DNA of 64,000 nt. It comes from Piezodorus guildinii (taxonomy: Eukaryota; Arthropoda; Insecta; Hemiptera; Pentatomidae). The stretch covers positions 183,488,749-183,552,748 of the forward strand of contig CM041293.1 in NCBI GenBank assembly GCA_023052935.1, read 5' to 3'. The notes under the pieces were generated by a model, which saw only the letters and a program-made list of their open reading frames with translations, was not told the origin of the DNA and ran no database searches. Shown here piece by piece: positions 11,576-23,097 of this stretch; within the stretch, counting starts at the first letter, position 1, and each line of letters begins with the position of its first letter. The position numbers were made by a program, and so were the translations under genes.

Positions 11576-12358
11576 AGTTTAATTTTTCAGCTATTGAAGA
11601 ATGGTGTCAAAACTGGAGAATTAAAATCAATCTTTACAAATCCCATCAAATCACCTTCACTCTACGTCGTAAGCCTATGACTTCCTGCCCCACTCTATCC
11701 TTTAACAATTTCCTACTTACTCCTGTTGAACAGATTCGTTACTTAGGACTCCACCTCGACAAACGCCTAACATTCAATCCTCATACTAGACTGAAACGAC
11801 AAGAAACTGCTCGTAGATACTGATTACTACAACACTTACTCGACAAACGCTCAAAACTTCCTACTTACTACAAAAAACTCATTTATATATAATTATACAA
11901 TTATCAGGCCTATTTGGACCTATGGCATTGAGCTATAGGGGTCTACTAAACCATCGAATTCCTCTCGCATCCACTCCTTGCAGTCAAAAATCCTTCGTAA
12001 AATCCTCAATGCTCCTTACTTTGTTAGCAATAAAATCATCCATAAAGACCTAAATATCCCATTGGTTGAAGACTTGGCCCGTTACAGATATACCTCTTTT
12101 CATTCCGAACTCCCTGCCCACTCAAACCCGCATATCCGTGACCTCTCCTCCATATCTATTCCCGACAACCCACCGTGGTGCCTTAAAAGATGATGGCCAA
12201 GAGACCTCCTAACATAAATTAGACATTTGAGTGCTACCAATGGTTAGTTTCTTCTCAGGACTACCATGTGTTCTAATCATATATAAAGCCTATTTACTTG
12301 TTGTATTTATTTTATACAGTTGTCAATTTCTTTAAGTAAATAAAAGTTTACTTTTTTT
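11576..12358 (+). pseudogene. decayed jockey-like LINE 3' end (Z2) with UTR and tail
   Basis: A second copy of the Z family follows Z1 in the same orientation. It has AIEEWCQNWRIKIN, HQITFTLRRKPM, IRYLGLHLDKRLTFNPHTRLKRQE and, in another frame, KILRKILNAPYFVSNKIIHKDLNIP. It ends LKR.WPRDLLT, homologous to the LKRQWPRDLL end of the intact jockey ORF2. A short UTR, AATAAA near 12339 and a T-run follow. Several stops and frameshifts are present. Repetition of the same protein region in Z1 and Z2 shows two insertions or a duplication. Confidence 0.7.
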
Positions 12359-13876
12359 TTTTAACATTTTAATTTATATTTATTTATTTAATTTATTTAT
12401 TTATTTGAACACCCTTCCTTGCATAATATGCAACACGGGTTGTGACAACGTCTAGTCGCCAGTTATAGCAAGAAGTTGACGTTGCCAACAATATTCTTAA
12501 AGATTATCTGTCTTCTAATTTTTACCCTTAAGGAGCACCTTCTCTGCCTTCTATTCTTCCCGCTGGTCTTCTCCCGATCCTATATTTACAACTGTACTTA
12601 TAATAAACACAATATGTGAATGGGCTGATTTGTACTTGTGGGCATGAAAATGTCTTGTGGAGTTCTTATGATTAGTTTGACTTGAGGAAGTTCTTCTTAT
12701 TTTTACACATTAAACCAAGCATAATTTTCTTCCATCATATCTTTATTATTATAATTAACTTCATAACTTGTCCATATTATTCAACGTTTCAGGGCTTTGT
12801 TCACATTATCAAGACTGTTTTGTTCATGATTTATTGATATGCATTTTTATTAGCTAACAGATACATGCACTTCTAAATGTCGACTATTCGCTCACTGTTC
12901 TTGTGAAGAAACTACCCGGTGGTAGCACTTCAATGTCAAAATAATTTAGTAGTTAATCGTCTTTTTAATCCCCTCGGGGGGTTGTTAGGAATATATAGGA
13001 ATGACAAATTGCCTACAAGAGGATTCGTGTTGGTTGGGAGTTTGCAATTAAAAGCGGCATATATTATATTTTTAGAGTGCTGCCAATGGGTAGTGTCTCT
13101 ACATGTATTTCATGCCAGTTCATTATATTTTTATCAGATTTACCTACTATATTTCTTAATATAGTTTAAATATGTTTAAAAAAATAAAAGATTTTTTTAA
13201 ATAGATTTATTCACAACGTCACCTTGATAATTTTTTTACTTCAGTAATTTTATGTTAAATAAAGAGTTTTCATAATAAAAATCTTCTATAGATAAATGGT
13301 TTCCATGTATACTCTAAGGCAGAGAGATTGAAACCCCTGAGACCTATCTGCTAAGCAATCCGCCCTATTAGGGCTAGGGCTGTCGTGAAGCAATATGTCT
13401 TTGTACTGTAGTCTAGGCTATATGTCTTGTCTCTATATATATCTTCGCATGTCCGCAACAATCGAGGCCAATAATATTAATACGAACAATCGTCAATACA
13501 TTATTTAATGAAGTGTCTGACGGGGCTTTAATGTCGATATTCTAAATTGCATTCATTTAAAATTAACCATATGATATTGTTAATATTGAAAAAAAAGATA
13601 AATATATAAGTCGAGCCTATATATTTTGCCTTATGAAGGTCGTGTAGATAAGCCTTTGGTGGTTAAGTGGATGGTCCGAGCGTTTGTATAGTAACTGTTG
13701 AAATAGTTGATAACGGCGAACAGTTTTTTTGTCGAAAATAATATGCATATATAAAGAAATTGTATAAATTCATATTGGTGTACAGAATATTGTTATCAAT
13801 TAAAAAATAGTTAAATGAGAAAGATGATTGGGGGTACGTTAGAGATGACTTCTTTAGACACTGTCTCAGAGTCAAG
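12359..13876. other. intronic stretch, mostly unassigned
   Basis: Part of the last transporter intron. TTTA-rich repeats are at 12375-12405 and a weak hammerhead-like motif is on the minus strand at 12782-12815. A patch near 13320-13390 read on the minus strand has a loosely tRNA-like GGTTTCAATC box, too weak for a SINE call. No coding frame is supported. Confidence 0.5.
12782..12815 (-). ncRNA. degenerate hammerhead-ribozyme-like motif
   Basis: On the minus strand: CTTGATAA, a poorly paired stem II, then GAAACGTTG. Only the GAAACGTT side is well conserved. Confidence 0.3.
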
Positions 13877-13909
13877 CTGATAAAGGCCCACAATGTAGGC
13901 CGAAACGTC
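13877..13909 (+). ncRNA. hammerhead-ribozyme-like motif, stem II intact
   Basis: CTGATAA, with one change from CTGANGA, is followed by a perfect GGCC/GGCC stem II around CACAATGTA, then GAAAC and GTC. It lies in the last transporter intron. The core change probably reduces activity. Confidence 0.5.
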
Positions 13910-14421
13910 TGCACACAATTAAAATAAGTACTACGTTTTAATGTGTGTATCTTTCTGATGAACGCACTCCCGACCATCTTCCCCATCTAATTTCTCAACG
14001 GTCAACTAAATTCCATCATCAAAAAAAGTTAATGTTTACCACAAATTATTATTATTTTATTATTTATTTTAAATTCTTCCCTTTTTTGAGGCAATATAGG
14101 AACTCGCAGCTGTGGGAAATATTATAGATCCGAATTATTGTATCGAAAGTATTGATGTAGAACTAAATACATTAATGGTTGTGAATATAGCGTGCTATTT
14201 TATCTTAACTTCAGCGTGCTAGCTCGCCACACCAAATGTTTTGTAAGCATATAATCAAATTTAGATTCACAGCCTCTACTCAACTACTGGTGGCAACTCA
14301 CTAAAAAGGCGTAAGAGAACGTTCATAGATCATGTAGTGAATGTTTTATAAAGCCAGGAGCGCCAACGATAATTAAACTAAAATAGTTACATTTTATTGA
14401 GATAATATTGCAAACTCTCAC

Positions 14422-14948
14422 CTGTACAAGCTGGTACTGCTTGACGCACCAGAAGGCACCCAGCGACCCGACGATCAGCGTCAGCCCTCCGCCGATCCCT
14501 CGCGTCCTGGAGGAGAAGAACTCCGCCTGAATGGTCTGCATCAGCGGGCCCAGCCCGACGTTGGCCACTGCGATGTAGCCCGCCATGGAGATGTAGAGGA
14601 TCCAGACGTAACCCTCGACGTCGACGTCAGTCTCGAACTCGAGGAAGTAGTAGCCACCAATGACGAGCAAGAATAAGGCGCACCCTAAGGAGGAAAACAA
14701 GAGCATGGGCCGCCTCCCGATCTTGTCGGACATGATGGAGGAAGATAAGGTGACGAGGGTGAGGAGCACGCCGACCACGATGGTTAACTCGTTGTGGCCG
14801 AGGAACTGGGAACTGCTCTCGCCGAAGGTCTGCGAGAGGTAGGTGACGAGGGCGCTCATCCCGTTCATGTACTTGGTGATGCAGCAGACCTGCACGATGA
14901 GGAAGGCCTTGCGGTCCTTCTTAGTGCGGAACAGCTCCTTCCAAGAAC
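14422..14948 (-). CDS. Tret1-like MFS sugar transporter, third recognised coding exon
   Basis: Internal exon with acceptor CCTTGTCAG and donor CAG|GTGAGAG. It opens in phase 1, completing the glycine split after 17992, and encodes 175 residues. After the cytoplasmic loop GSWKELFRTKKDRKAF it covers helices 7 to 11. DKIGRRPML between helices 8 and 9 and AEFFSSRTRG (E-x6-R) in the 10-11 loop are the family's cytoplasmic signatures. Helix 7 is odd: most sugar porters have QQLSGIN here, but this protein reads QVCCITKYMNGMSALVTYLS, keeping only the G and Y positions. Substrate choice may therefore differ from a standard trehalose carrier. The exon is GC-rich against AT-rich introns. Confidence 0.93.
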
Positions 14949-15102
14949 CTGACAAGGAATTAGTAGAACTAATCATACATCAATGAAAAAGAAGTCATCA
15001 CCAGTCGAAGACCAAATCTTAGCTTAAAACTTATTTAACCCGTTACCGCACACTTTTAATTTGACGATCGTGCTCAGGAACACATTCTTACTTTCATTTA
15101 AC

Positions 15103-15398
15103 TATATATGAAATATATAGTAAGGGAAAGTATTGCAATCGTGAAAATTTTCGAATTCCATTTTTGGATCCCCTGAGTCCAAATGACCAAGTCCCGCAAA
15201 AAGATGTGTGTGTCCGTGTGTGGTAACTCCCGGGTGAAAACGGAAAGTTCTATAAAATTTCATATTTAAGACAACTATACGCCCGAGATGTTACAGCAAC
15301 TTTTTCATCGAAATCAGCTAACCAGAAGAGCCACTTTATACCATGCACTTTGAACCTTTTTACGATTTCCTCAAAAACGGCTCTAATGATTTTGATTA

Positions 15399-15468
<70 letters not shown>

Positions 15469-15650
15469 ATGTGAAATTTAATGCTCTTTAATATCATGTA
15501 AGTTTCATTTTGATTGAAATACTTTAACAGGGCTTAAATCCAGATATTCTAAAGTAAATTTAATTTTGTATATTTCATAAAAATTAGGCACATCTTATCA
15601 GCATAGATAAATAACAGCTACATATAAAAGTTGAGCTTATGATCGTGAAT
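15103..15650 (+). repeat. family X repeat, copy 2 (3' truncated, TA-expanded)
   Basis: It starts ACTATATATGAAATATATAGTAAGGGAAAG and keeps GAGTCCAAATGACCAAGTCC and CCCGCAAAAAG. It ends near AAAAGTTGAGCTTATG without the usual GTGTTGCCCGCACC end. A TA microsatellite of about 65 bp at 15403-15466 has expanded inside it. It lies in the intron between the exons at 17992 and 14948. Confidence 0.75.
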
Positions 15651-15942
15651 CGTGGTGTAGACTCTTCTAGCTACCTTAGGTAGAAGATAGCATGAATATG
15701 TAAAATATAGATCTTATTTTATCATTTTTATGATGTCGCAAAAAAAAAAAAATAATAATAAATAATATTATTATTATAATTATTTTTTAATTATAATAAA
15801 TAATTAATTATTATTATTATAATAATAAAAATAAATATATATATTAAAACTTTAGAAATATAAAAGATCTGTTTTATAATGCATTAATAATTCATGGATT
15901 TTTTTTTTCATATTTACACCTTTACATTGTTTCTTTCTAGAT

Positions 15943-15971
15943 GTGGTGATGACCATGGGGATCGAAACGTT
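15943..15971 (+). ncRNA. degenerate hammerhead-ribozyme-like motif
   Basis: TGGTGATGA resembles the core box but lacks the leading C. A short GATC-type stem leads to GAAACGTTGG. The second core box is intact; the first and stem II are weak. Confidence 0.35.
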
Positions 15972-16061
15972 GGGTTCACAATGAATATAATTCAATATTT
16001 TTGAAATTATACGAACTACAGCAACCAACAGTTGACCAACATATACGGACACTCTATTCTC

Positions 16062-16315
16062 GTTTTCACATTAAACTTAACGGACACGACAATACACTGA
16101 TTAACGACATGTCAGTAGCTGAAATGCCGGTCAGAAGAAGGCTAAAACGAAGCTGGATGAGGGACCTCCTCAGCTAGATTAAAGCCTTGGAAGGGGTGCT
16201 GCTGGGCACTTTACTTTCCCATGCCTACCATGTCTGATCTTACTTTTGTCCAACACATTTGCTGATTGTCAGACATCTTCTGACAGGTGTAAATAAAGAT
16301 ATAAAGAGAAAAAAA
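16062..16315 (+). mobile_element. 5'-truncated jockey-related LINE 3' end (J1)
   Basis: The frame ends EMPVRRRLKRSWMRDLLS stop, homologous to the RRLKRQWPRDLL end of the jockey ORF2s here. Its 3' UTR has CTGCTGGGCACTT, CCCATGCCTACC and ACATTTGCTGATTGTC, then a short A-rich tail. The same UTR blocks occur at 33773-33904 on the minus strand. It is a distinct jockey subfamily, only 3' end retained. Confidence 0.65.
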
Positions 16316-16932
16316 AATTATTGACCTATTCGAACCGTATCATTGTTAATTTTAATAATTATTTGTTTAGTTTTAATTTATTTTGTAACTTATTACGCAT
16401 ATATTAAATAATATTTTTTTATAATGTTATGTTATCTACTTTTATTTTTTGCTAATAAAACGAAGCATGGTCTATTCTATTCTAATACACGGGGCTTATG
16501 AAGGTTTTGCTGATCCATAAGAAGGACACGGTCGAGTATTTGTAAGGGTTTTTATTGTATTGAATATATATTTTATTTAAAGTTAATGTCTTAGAAATAA
16601 CGGTATTGTACTAAGTACAGTACATAATTCAAAGCCTATTTAAACCTTGTTGAACTGAGAGTGACGACGGAGACGTAAAGTTGTGTAAGGTAGAGAGTAT
16701 TAAAGCTGCCATCAGAAATGGCTGGGTATTGGCGCTATAGAGTTGGCTCTGCAGAGGAACTCTTCCTTTTCACTGCCAGATTTAAAGGGCAACTTCTCTG
16801 AGAGCCATTGCTTGTAGTTGGCCAACTTGAGCGGTCCCAATGAATACCAGATCTGGCGAATCCCTAACGCAGATCGATCCATGAACATCTAATCTTTAAT
16901 TTTTGTAACTTTTTATATAAATATATAAATAA

Positions 16933-16992
<60 letters not shown>

Positions 16993-17082
16993 TTCGTCTT
17001 TATTGGCGCAACAGACGCATCCTCCTCGATCTTTCTGCCCCAGACCGTTCTGTCTGCAGCATGTGTTGTGCTTATTTAATAG
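16316..17082. other. intronic stretch with TA repeat, unassigned
   Basis: A perfect TA run lies at about 16937-16990. GC-richer segments near 16660-16890 and 16990-17060 could not be matched to a family. No splice-compatible coding frame is supported. Confidence 0.5.
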
Positions 17083-17845
17083 TAATAATAATAAATTCTT
17101 TATTTATTCTGGGACAAGTCCCTTCAGAATAATGTTACAGACAAATCAAACTGTAACTTCAGTATCTTAGAGTAATAAAAAATAAATAAATAAAATAAAC
17201 AAAAAACAACAGAAATAACGAAGAAAATGAATAATAGTAATAAATTAACAGGTAGCTTCTAATAATAATATTTTAGAAAAACAAATAAAACAAACTAGAC
17301 AAAAAATAAAATATTTACATATTCATATATACAGAGCTAATTAAAATAAATTTACAATGCTTGTGAAAAGTGTAACATAAAATACATAAATGTTTGAATA
17401 CAATGCATAATAAGATATAGCAAATAATTGTTTTCCTCTACTCTATTTATTGATTTTTATTGAAATTTGCTGATTAATTGAGGTTATTTGAGAATCTGAT
17501 AAACAAAAAGTGTTTGAACAAACTTGGAGTGACGGATATGAGAAGGAATAGAATTCCTTAAGGACGAGGATCGGATAAGGAAAGATTGTCGAAAGCTGCG
17601 GTTCGATGAGGCGTTATATACAGGTCCGGAGGTCGCGAACGAGTTTTGCAAGTGTGGACGGAGGATTTAAATGATAATATATCTGAGATGTAAGATGGAC
17701 GTTGAGATCGGAGAACTTGGTAAAGAAAGGATGCCAGGAGGTACTTAGAACGGTAGGAAGGATAAAGCCACTTTAACTCATCGTAGAATCGGGTTACAGA
17801 GGTGTCCCTGGATATCCCAAAGATGAAACGTATCAGGCAATTAAA
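17083..17845 (-). mobile_element. 5'-truncated LINE 3' end (family V, copy 1)
   Basis: On the minus strand 17558-17839 is open for about 93 codons: CLIRFIFGISRDTSVTRFYD, then LKWLYPSYRSKYLLASFLYQ, then TPHRTAAFDNLSLSDP. This is the C-terminal region typical of many LINE reverse transcriptases (CLRFIF...V..Y..L.WL, RT..F..S). A non-coding 3' part with GGGACTTGTCCCAGAATAAA and a TAATAATA tail follows down to 17083. It lies in a transporter intron, 147 bp from the exon at 17992. No catalytic domain remains. Confidence 0.7.
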
Positions 17846-17991
17846 TAATCTTTATTTTTTTTTTTTTTAGTGTTTAAAATAATTGTTTATTTAGTGTATA
17901 AAATAAACCATTAATGACTACTGATTTTATAAACAAAGGCTGGACAGTTAATTAACCGTTAAATGTTTCAATATTGATTGAGCCAGCTCAC

Positions 17992-18461
17992 CTTTGCTGA
18001 GATACTCCCTCTCGATGGTCTCTTCCATGGCCTTGAACTCCTCGTTGACTTCCTTCCCCGCCCTCAGCCACAGCAGGGCCCTCCTCGCCTCGTCCTTCCG
18101 GCCCTTCATGAGGAGGAAGTAAGGGGACTCCGGCATGAGGAAGAAGGTCACCGTGAAGAGCAGAGGGACAGCAAGGCAGATCCAGGCGTAGTTCTGGTAG
18201 CTGACGTAGGGGCCAACACAGTAGGCGAAGAGTGCGCCTGCGTACCAGAGCGTCTGGAAGTGGCTGGATGCGCCACCCCTGAGCCTAGGCTCGGCCACCT
18301 CGGCGATGTAGATGGGACAGACCGCGTAGGCCACCCCCAGGCAGATCCCCTGCAGCAGCCGGAGGACGTACAGCAGCGGCAGTGAGTGGGCGAAGACTTT
18401 GAGGATGAAGGTGGCTGCGCAGACTGGGCCCGTCGCCAGGATCAGCGACTTCCTTCCGTAA
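17992..18461 (-). CDS. Tret1-like MFS sugar transporter, second recognised coding exon
   Basis: Internal exon with acceptor CCCCTTAG and donor AAAG|GTGAGC. It opens with the third base of a codon begun at 27466 (AT|T, Ile) and ends one base into a Gly codon, giving 156 whole residues. YGRKSLILATGP completes the DxxGRK loop after helix 2. Helices 3 to 6 follow, with RLLQGICLGVAYAVCPIYIA and AEPRLRG (the E-x6-R loop 4-5 signature), then MPESPYFLLMKGR, the PESPxFL signature after helix 6. The central loop EARRALLWLRAG is typical of insect Tret1-like proteins. GC content is far above the flanking introns. Confidence 0.95.
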
Positions 18462-18864
18462 CTAAGGGGAAAAAGAAATAACCAATAAAAACGCTGCAAA
18501 CAATTACATACGGGTTTATACATCCCCACTCCAAGTTAGTCGTGCATAGGACACTAACAGGGTGACCGATGAAATGTTGAGTGAGTGAATACAAATATTT
18601 TTTTGAATAGATTTTTTCCGTTTATTTATTTATTTTTTTTTTAATACAGGATGTAATACATCATGACTCTTTTAAAACACGTGCTTTTACAATTGTAGTT
18701 TGACACATTAAGAAAATTAGACACTGCTGATGTAGCGGTATCAGAATACATAGTAGGTAAGTATTTTTTTTAAAAAAGACACAATTAATAAAATAATTAG
18801 TTTAAATGTTGAAATCAGATGTAAAAAGTGTGGGAATACCATAAAAATTTAATTGTTATAGATG

Positions 18865-18894
18865 CTTGAAAATGGGCCGAGAGGCTGAAACGTT
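18865..18894 (+). ncRNA. degenerate hammerhead-ribozyme-like motif
   Basis: CTTGAAAA, a GGCC/GGCT stem with a GAGA loop, then GAAACGTTT. The stem and second core box are kept; the first box is strongly altered. It is like the motif at 28122. Confidence 0.4.
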
Positions 18895-19374
18895 TAATGT
18901 GTAAAAGTATATATATAAAAAAAAAAAATCATCAATAAACATCTTTTGTGATACGGCCAAATATATATCTTACGTAATGGTTTATTATTGAATAATATAT
19001 TCGGGTATAAATTTTTAAAGGCAATTAAATAATATGCAAAGCAGTGAATAATTTCAAAGGAAAATGGTCAACCACCATGTTAGTTTCAAAACGATATATC
19101 ACTGTATACGATATAGTAGTTCTGAACCGATTTCAACTAATCTTTTTTTTTTTTTTTTGTTTTAAAGAAAGTTTAATTATCAATTAAATAGCAATAACAA
19201 ACTATTTGCTATTTATTTATTAGTTGGTATTTATTTCTGTATTTCCAAAAATAACTGAGTTAAGGGAACATGTATCGGTGACATTTCAATTTGTTTTCTG
19301 TTTTATAATTAAAAGCGGTGGACTGATTCTAAGACACTAAAGAATTTTTTTCTTTCTGCGAATACAACGTAGTT

Positions 19375-19875
19375 ACCAGCGTATATATCCCTTCCCACAG
19401 AACTAAAACATATGAACGTTCCTTTCTAGCCCGCTCCACCAGTTTTTGGAATTCTCTCCCAACAAACATCCTTCGAGCAATCTCTCTCTAGACTTTCAAA
19501 TACCTTTTGTTCCAGTACCTTCTCACTTCCCGTAATGACACTAGCTGACAATAATAATTGTACTGTTAGATGATAGTCAACACTTTTAGTTTTTTGGAAG
19601 TTCTTAAATAAGTTGAGATAACTGTACAATTGTTGTTCTTTTTTGTACATTTTCATTTAGTTTTATCAAAGGCGTTAAATATTAGTTAATTATATTACCA
19701 CCAAATGTATTTAGTTCTTATCATTATTTAAATTCTTATGTTAAATCTATTTTTTTGCTGTTTTTTCCTTCATTAATTTTGTATCTTGGCCAGATGTGAA
19801 TATTTTACTATGATAAATTTCATGTTATTCTTAGGGGACTTAGTCCCAAAATAAAGTTTCTTCTTCTATATATAC
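19375..19875 (+). mobile_element. 5'-truncated LINE 3' end (family V, copy 2)
   Basis: A plus-strand frame reads HRTKTYERSFLARSTSFWNSLP, the RT..YERSF..R....WN.LP tail found at the C terminus of many LINE ORF2s, followed by a stop and a UTR. The UTR contains TTAGGGGACTTAGTCCCAAAATAAAG, matching the reverse complement of the family V copy at 17083. It lies in the largest transporter intron, in inverted orientation to copy 1 across the exon at 17992-18461. Confidence 0.65.
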
Positions 19876-19928
19876 GAAAGATTTAATTTTTTTCCTTGTC
19901 AGTTTTTTTTTTTTTTTGTCACGGTGTC

Positions 19929-20301
19929 ACGAAAATAAGGTATTGCGTACAATATTTGGTCCGAAGAGAGATGAGGCCACTGTGGAGTTTAGAAGGTTGC
20001 ACAACGCGGAATTGCGGCACTTGTATCATGTGAATATAATTGAGCTGATTGCATCGCGGAGACTCAAATAGGCGAGTAAAGTTGTTGGGCTCGATGGCGA
20101 GCGGATTCCGAGAAAGTTGGTATTTGCTGATCCGACTGGTAGGCGTCCGAAAGGTAGGCCGAAGCGTAGATGGGAGGATTGCGTCAAGGCTGATCTCGGG
20201 GGCTTGGGCTTGAATGGTGAACATTGGACGAGTCTGTGTAGGCGGAATTTGGTGGTATCGGCATCGAACCTTCGGGTTCGCTAAGCCTATTATTATTATT
20301 A
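19929..20301 (+). mobile_element. 5'-truncated LINE 3' end (family Y, copy 3) with target duplication
   Basis: Remains of the ORF2 C terminus: IFGPKRDEATVEFRRLHNAEL, ELIASRRLK, RIPRKLVFADPTGRRPKGRP and LRVR stop, ending in a TATTATTATT tail. One in-frame stop replaces a Trp codon. It is flanked by TTTGTCACGGTGTC (19915-19928) and TTTGTCATGGTGTC (20302-20315), a 14-bp target duplication with one difference. The same tail appears near 25135, 42665 and 43670. Confidence 0.75.
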
Positions 20302-20327
20302 TTTGTCATGGTGTCTTCCATAACATA

Positions 20328-20637
20328 GGGGAGCCCGTGGCTGATTGGTTAGCGCTCTAGTCTCTTATGTCACAGGTTCTGAGTTCGAATCCCAGTCCCA
20401 GCGGGGCTTTTATAAGGATGTAAAAAAATGTGGATTCACTCACAACCTCTCCACCGTGTATGTGAGACCCGTCTGCCAAAGGGTGGCCATTCACAAAGTT
20501 AGCCGTAGGGAGTGATGACCCTACACTAAAAATCGCATCGTGAAACGTGAGTGTAAACTCGCAGAAGTTTAAACCGCGAGGCCCAGGGCCTACACGGCCT
20601 GTCGCGCCACTGGAAGAAGTCCTCCATAAAATAAAAC
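20328..20637 (+). mobile_element. tRNA-headed SINE (family S1)
   Basis: The 5' part has pol III box A-like TGGCTGATTGGTTAGCGCTC and box B-like GAGTTCGAATCCC in tRNA spacing. A non-tRNA body of about 230 bp follows, ending ATAAAATAAAAC. Flanks TCCATAACATA (20317-20327) and TCCATAGCATA (20638-20648) form an 11-bp target duplication with one difference. It sits directly behind family Y copy 3 in the largest transporter intron. No second copy was seen here. Confidence 0.75.
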
Positions 20638-20649
20638 TCCATAGCATAT

Positions 20650-21780
20650 ATTCTTTATCTTGAAAAATAACTGAGTTATAAAGGTATTTATAAATAAAAT
20701 TACAATTTTTTAAATTTTCTTTTGTAAAATAATTACCTATTCGCGGTTTCTTGGTTAAAAAAGTCTAATAATAATTTTATCTTTAAAAATAAGTTATTCT
20801 ATTAAATAATATATAATTGACCGCCATTTTAAACCTTAATGGCGGATATCAAGGTGCTGGTGTTAGGATAATTTTTGGATGCGCTTGTATTTTTGTTCTG
20901 AGTTTCAAAACCAAATCTGTCTCTTAGAGATAGAGAGAGAGAAAATTAATTTTGTCAGACAAGTTTTCAACCGTATTTTATTTATTATGGATTATAAAAC
21001 GAATACGTAAATGTTCGTAATATTTTCCCTAAGCATAGATATATAATCTATCTAGCTTAGTGAAAGTAAACATATAATTAATCTCATCTTTCTTGAAGTA
21101 TTTTAAATACAATGTCTGTTAGATTTGTCTAGTTTATGACACAATGTAATTTAATTAATCGTTCAGCCATTGTTGGTGAATTGATGCTAGCTATACAAGG
21201 CGTTAATTGGAACTAAGAGTGTTTGCCAAGAGAGGAATTAATTGATCAAGTTGAGCGGACACAATTAATGGCCCCCTTCAGCTGTCAAATGATTAACCCG
21301 TGTTGGCGTTTCAGTTAATATCGAGTGTCGTGTTTTGGGTCGCATCATTCTCTCCGTCTAATCTAGATTATGCCTGATTCGGTTTTAATTCCTTTCGAAA
21401 CGTGTTGTTGGAAAATAAGTCTGATGAAACAGGATATTATTAATTGTCTGAATAAATAAAACATGATGCTCACCAATCCTTCAAGATTCTTGGATTTAAT
21501 ACATGTACAGATTCAGACAGTTTTTATGACAAATTTGCTATGCCAGGTCATTAGAACGAGATCACAATAACCTAGTTTTTTCCTTAAATTTTAGGTATTT
21601 CTTTTTTAAAGGCTGGATGAGCCAAAAAATAGGTTCCTTGCTCAAACTAATTCTTTTTTCAAATAAGAAAAACAATTTTTGTTTTTTTGGTTTGTTGAGC
21701 TTAATGCCAACTACTAGTTGAGGTTACTCTCCAATGCTAAACATGGCAATATAATAAGTACGAATCCCAATATGTGGTGA
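20650..21780. other. intronic stretch with a GC-richer unassigned island
   Basis: No gene or known repeat recognised. The segment 21170-21400 is less AT-rich and lacks the repeat blocks seen elsewhere, which could mark a regulatory or conserved non-coding element in the transporter's largest intron; this is inference only. Confidence 0.4.
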
Positions 21781-21787
21781 ATGAGAA

Positions 21788-21841
21788 GGGCGAGGTGGCC
21801 GAGTGGGTTAACACCGGTGCGAAAAAAAAAAAAAAAAAAAT
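21788..21841 (+). repeat. tRNA-like head with poly-A (truncated tRNA-derived retrocopy)
   Basis: GCGAGGTGGCCGAGTGGGTT resembles the 5' half of a Leu/Ser-type tRNA, including box A. It ends abruptly in a poly-A run of about 19 bases. No box B is present, so it is not a working tRNA gene. Confidence 0.5.
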
Positions 21842-22004
21842 GTACTGAAGACCCTTCATAGGTTGTTGAGGCACGGTGTTTTTTTTTATTAAATTGTTTT
21901 TTTACGGTAAGAAATCTTTGCATCTAAGTATTTTAGTATTAGTAGTATAGATCTGTTTGTGAATAGAGATGGATTTAGTAGTGATTTGGGAAATATGGTT
22001 ACAC

Positions 22005-22986
22005 CAGTGGTTTCCAAAAATTCTAGAATTTCTTGCGGACCCCTTCACCAAGTATTTCAGAGACAAAGACCCCTGAAATCCTAATACATACATACATATA
22101 TATATATATATTAGGTTGTTTAAAGGCTACAGTTAATCATGGTGTTTCGTACGAAATACCACTACTAGTACTAAAAGCATACCAGAATTAACTAAGGAGG
22201 AAATATTGAAATGAAGATTAAAAAAAACAAAAACAGGTTCTATGAGTTAATTCCTATAGCTGCTCAACATTTAATTACTCAAATGTTAAAATTAATAGAT
22301 ATTCAAATAATTATGAAGAAAACTAGTTTTTTATCTCATGCTAAGTTAGATCTGTTATTTAGGCTCAATACTTTAAAGCTGTTGTAAAAGGACCAATTTT
22401 ATAGCTGTGATGACCAGCAACTAATAATAATAATTTTTATTTATTTGTCTTTAGGGTAATCCCCATACAAATAGAGCTGGCTGGCACAGCACAAATAATA
22501 AATTTATCACTAGCAAATATACATTATTAATTACAAATCGAATAAATATTTAAAACAAAAACAACAAAACACATATACAGCAATAAGCATAAAGGCGCTG
22601 CTATTTTTATTAATAAATTCCTCCAACATATACATAAATAACATAAATTAAATATAAGAATTTTAATAAATAATGTAATAATAATAGTACTATAGCAAAT
22701 ACTTAATCCCTACAAAATACTAATAAGTCTCGAAGTGTTTAACAGTGATTAACATTCTGAGAAGAAAGATGTTGAAATCTCATTTTAAGATTCTGTTTAA
22801 CAAAAATAAATAATGATTTCAGGTCTATTGTCTATGACAGGCAACTATATTACCCAGAATGTTGAACGAGTGTGTGTAGAGCAGGTGTGCTTCTTATTAA
22901 AATCCAAGGTTTCAAAAATATAACATCCCGATAACATCTCATGAACCCCCGAATGTTCTCCGCGGACCCCTAGTTGGTAACCACTA
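22005..22986. mobile_element. hAT-like non-autonomous element, interrupted
   Basis: The left end begins CAGTGGTTTCC and the right end reads TAGTTGGTAACCACTA, near-inverted termini of the CAGTGGTTCCCAA type used by many hAT elements. Inside both ends lie the typical GCGGACCCC segments (22034-22043 and 22961-22970). Flanks GTTACACC and CTTACACC suggest an 8-bp duplication, though exact ends are uncertain. No transposase remains. A LINE tail (family W) starts at about 22428 inside it. Confidence 0.6.
22425..22560 (-). mobile_element. LINE 3' tail (family W, copy 1)
   Basis: A TAATAATAATAA tail precedes GTCTTTAGGGTAATCCCCAT and ACAAATAGAGCTGG. The same block (GTCTTTGGGGGTTCCCCATAC then AAATAGAGCCTGG) occurs at about 50475-50506 downstream of a LINE ORF remnant on the minus strand. 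Only the 3' UTR is recognised here, nested in the hAT-like element. The right boundary is unclear. Confidence 0.45.
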
Positions 22987-23097
22987 ACTTACACCATGTT
23001 ATCTTTTGATTAAGCCTTAATTACTTTCACTTACCTATATATGAAAAAGGCATTGATGACCCTCGGTTTATACGCCTCATATCTTAAACCAACAACA

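Noticed and set aside
14660..14842. 60-codon plus-strand frame opposite another transporter exon
   Set aside because: Antisense shadow with no recognisable motif.
17978..18385. 135-codon plus-strand frame opposite the transporter exon
   Set aside because: It is the antisense shadow of a GC-rich coding exon; the minus frame carries all family motifs.
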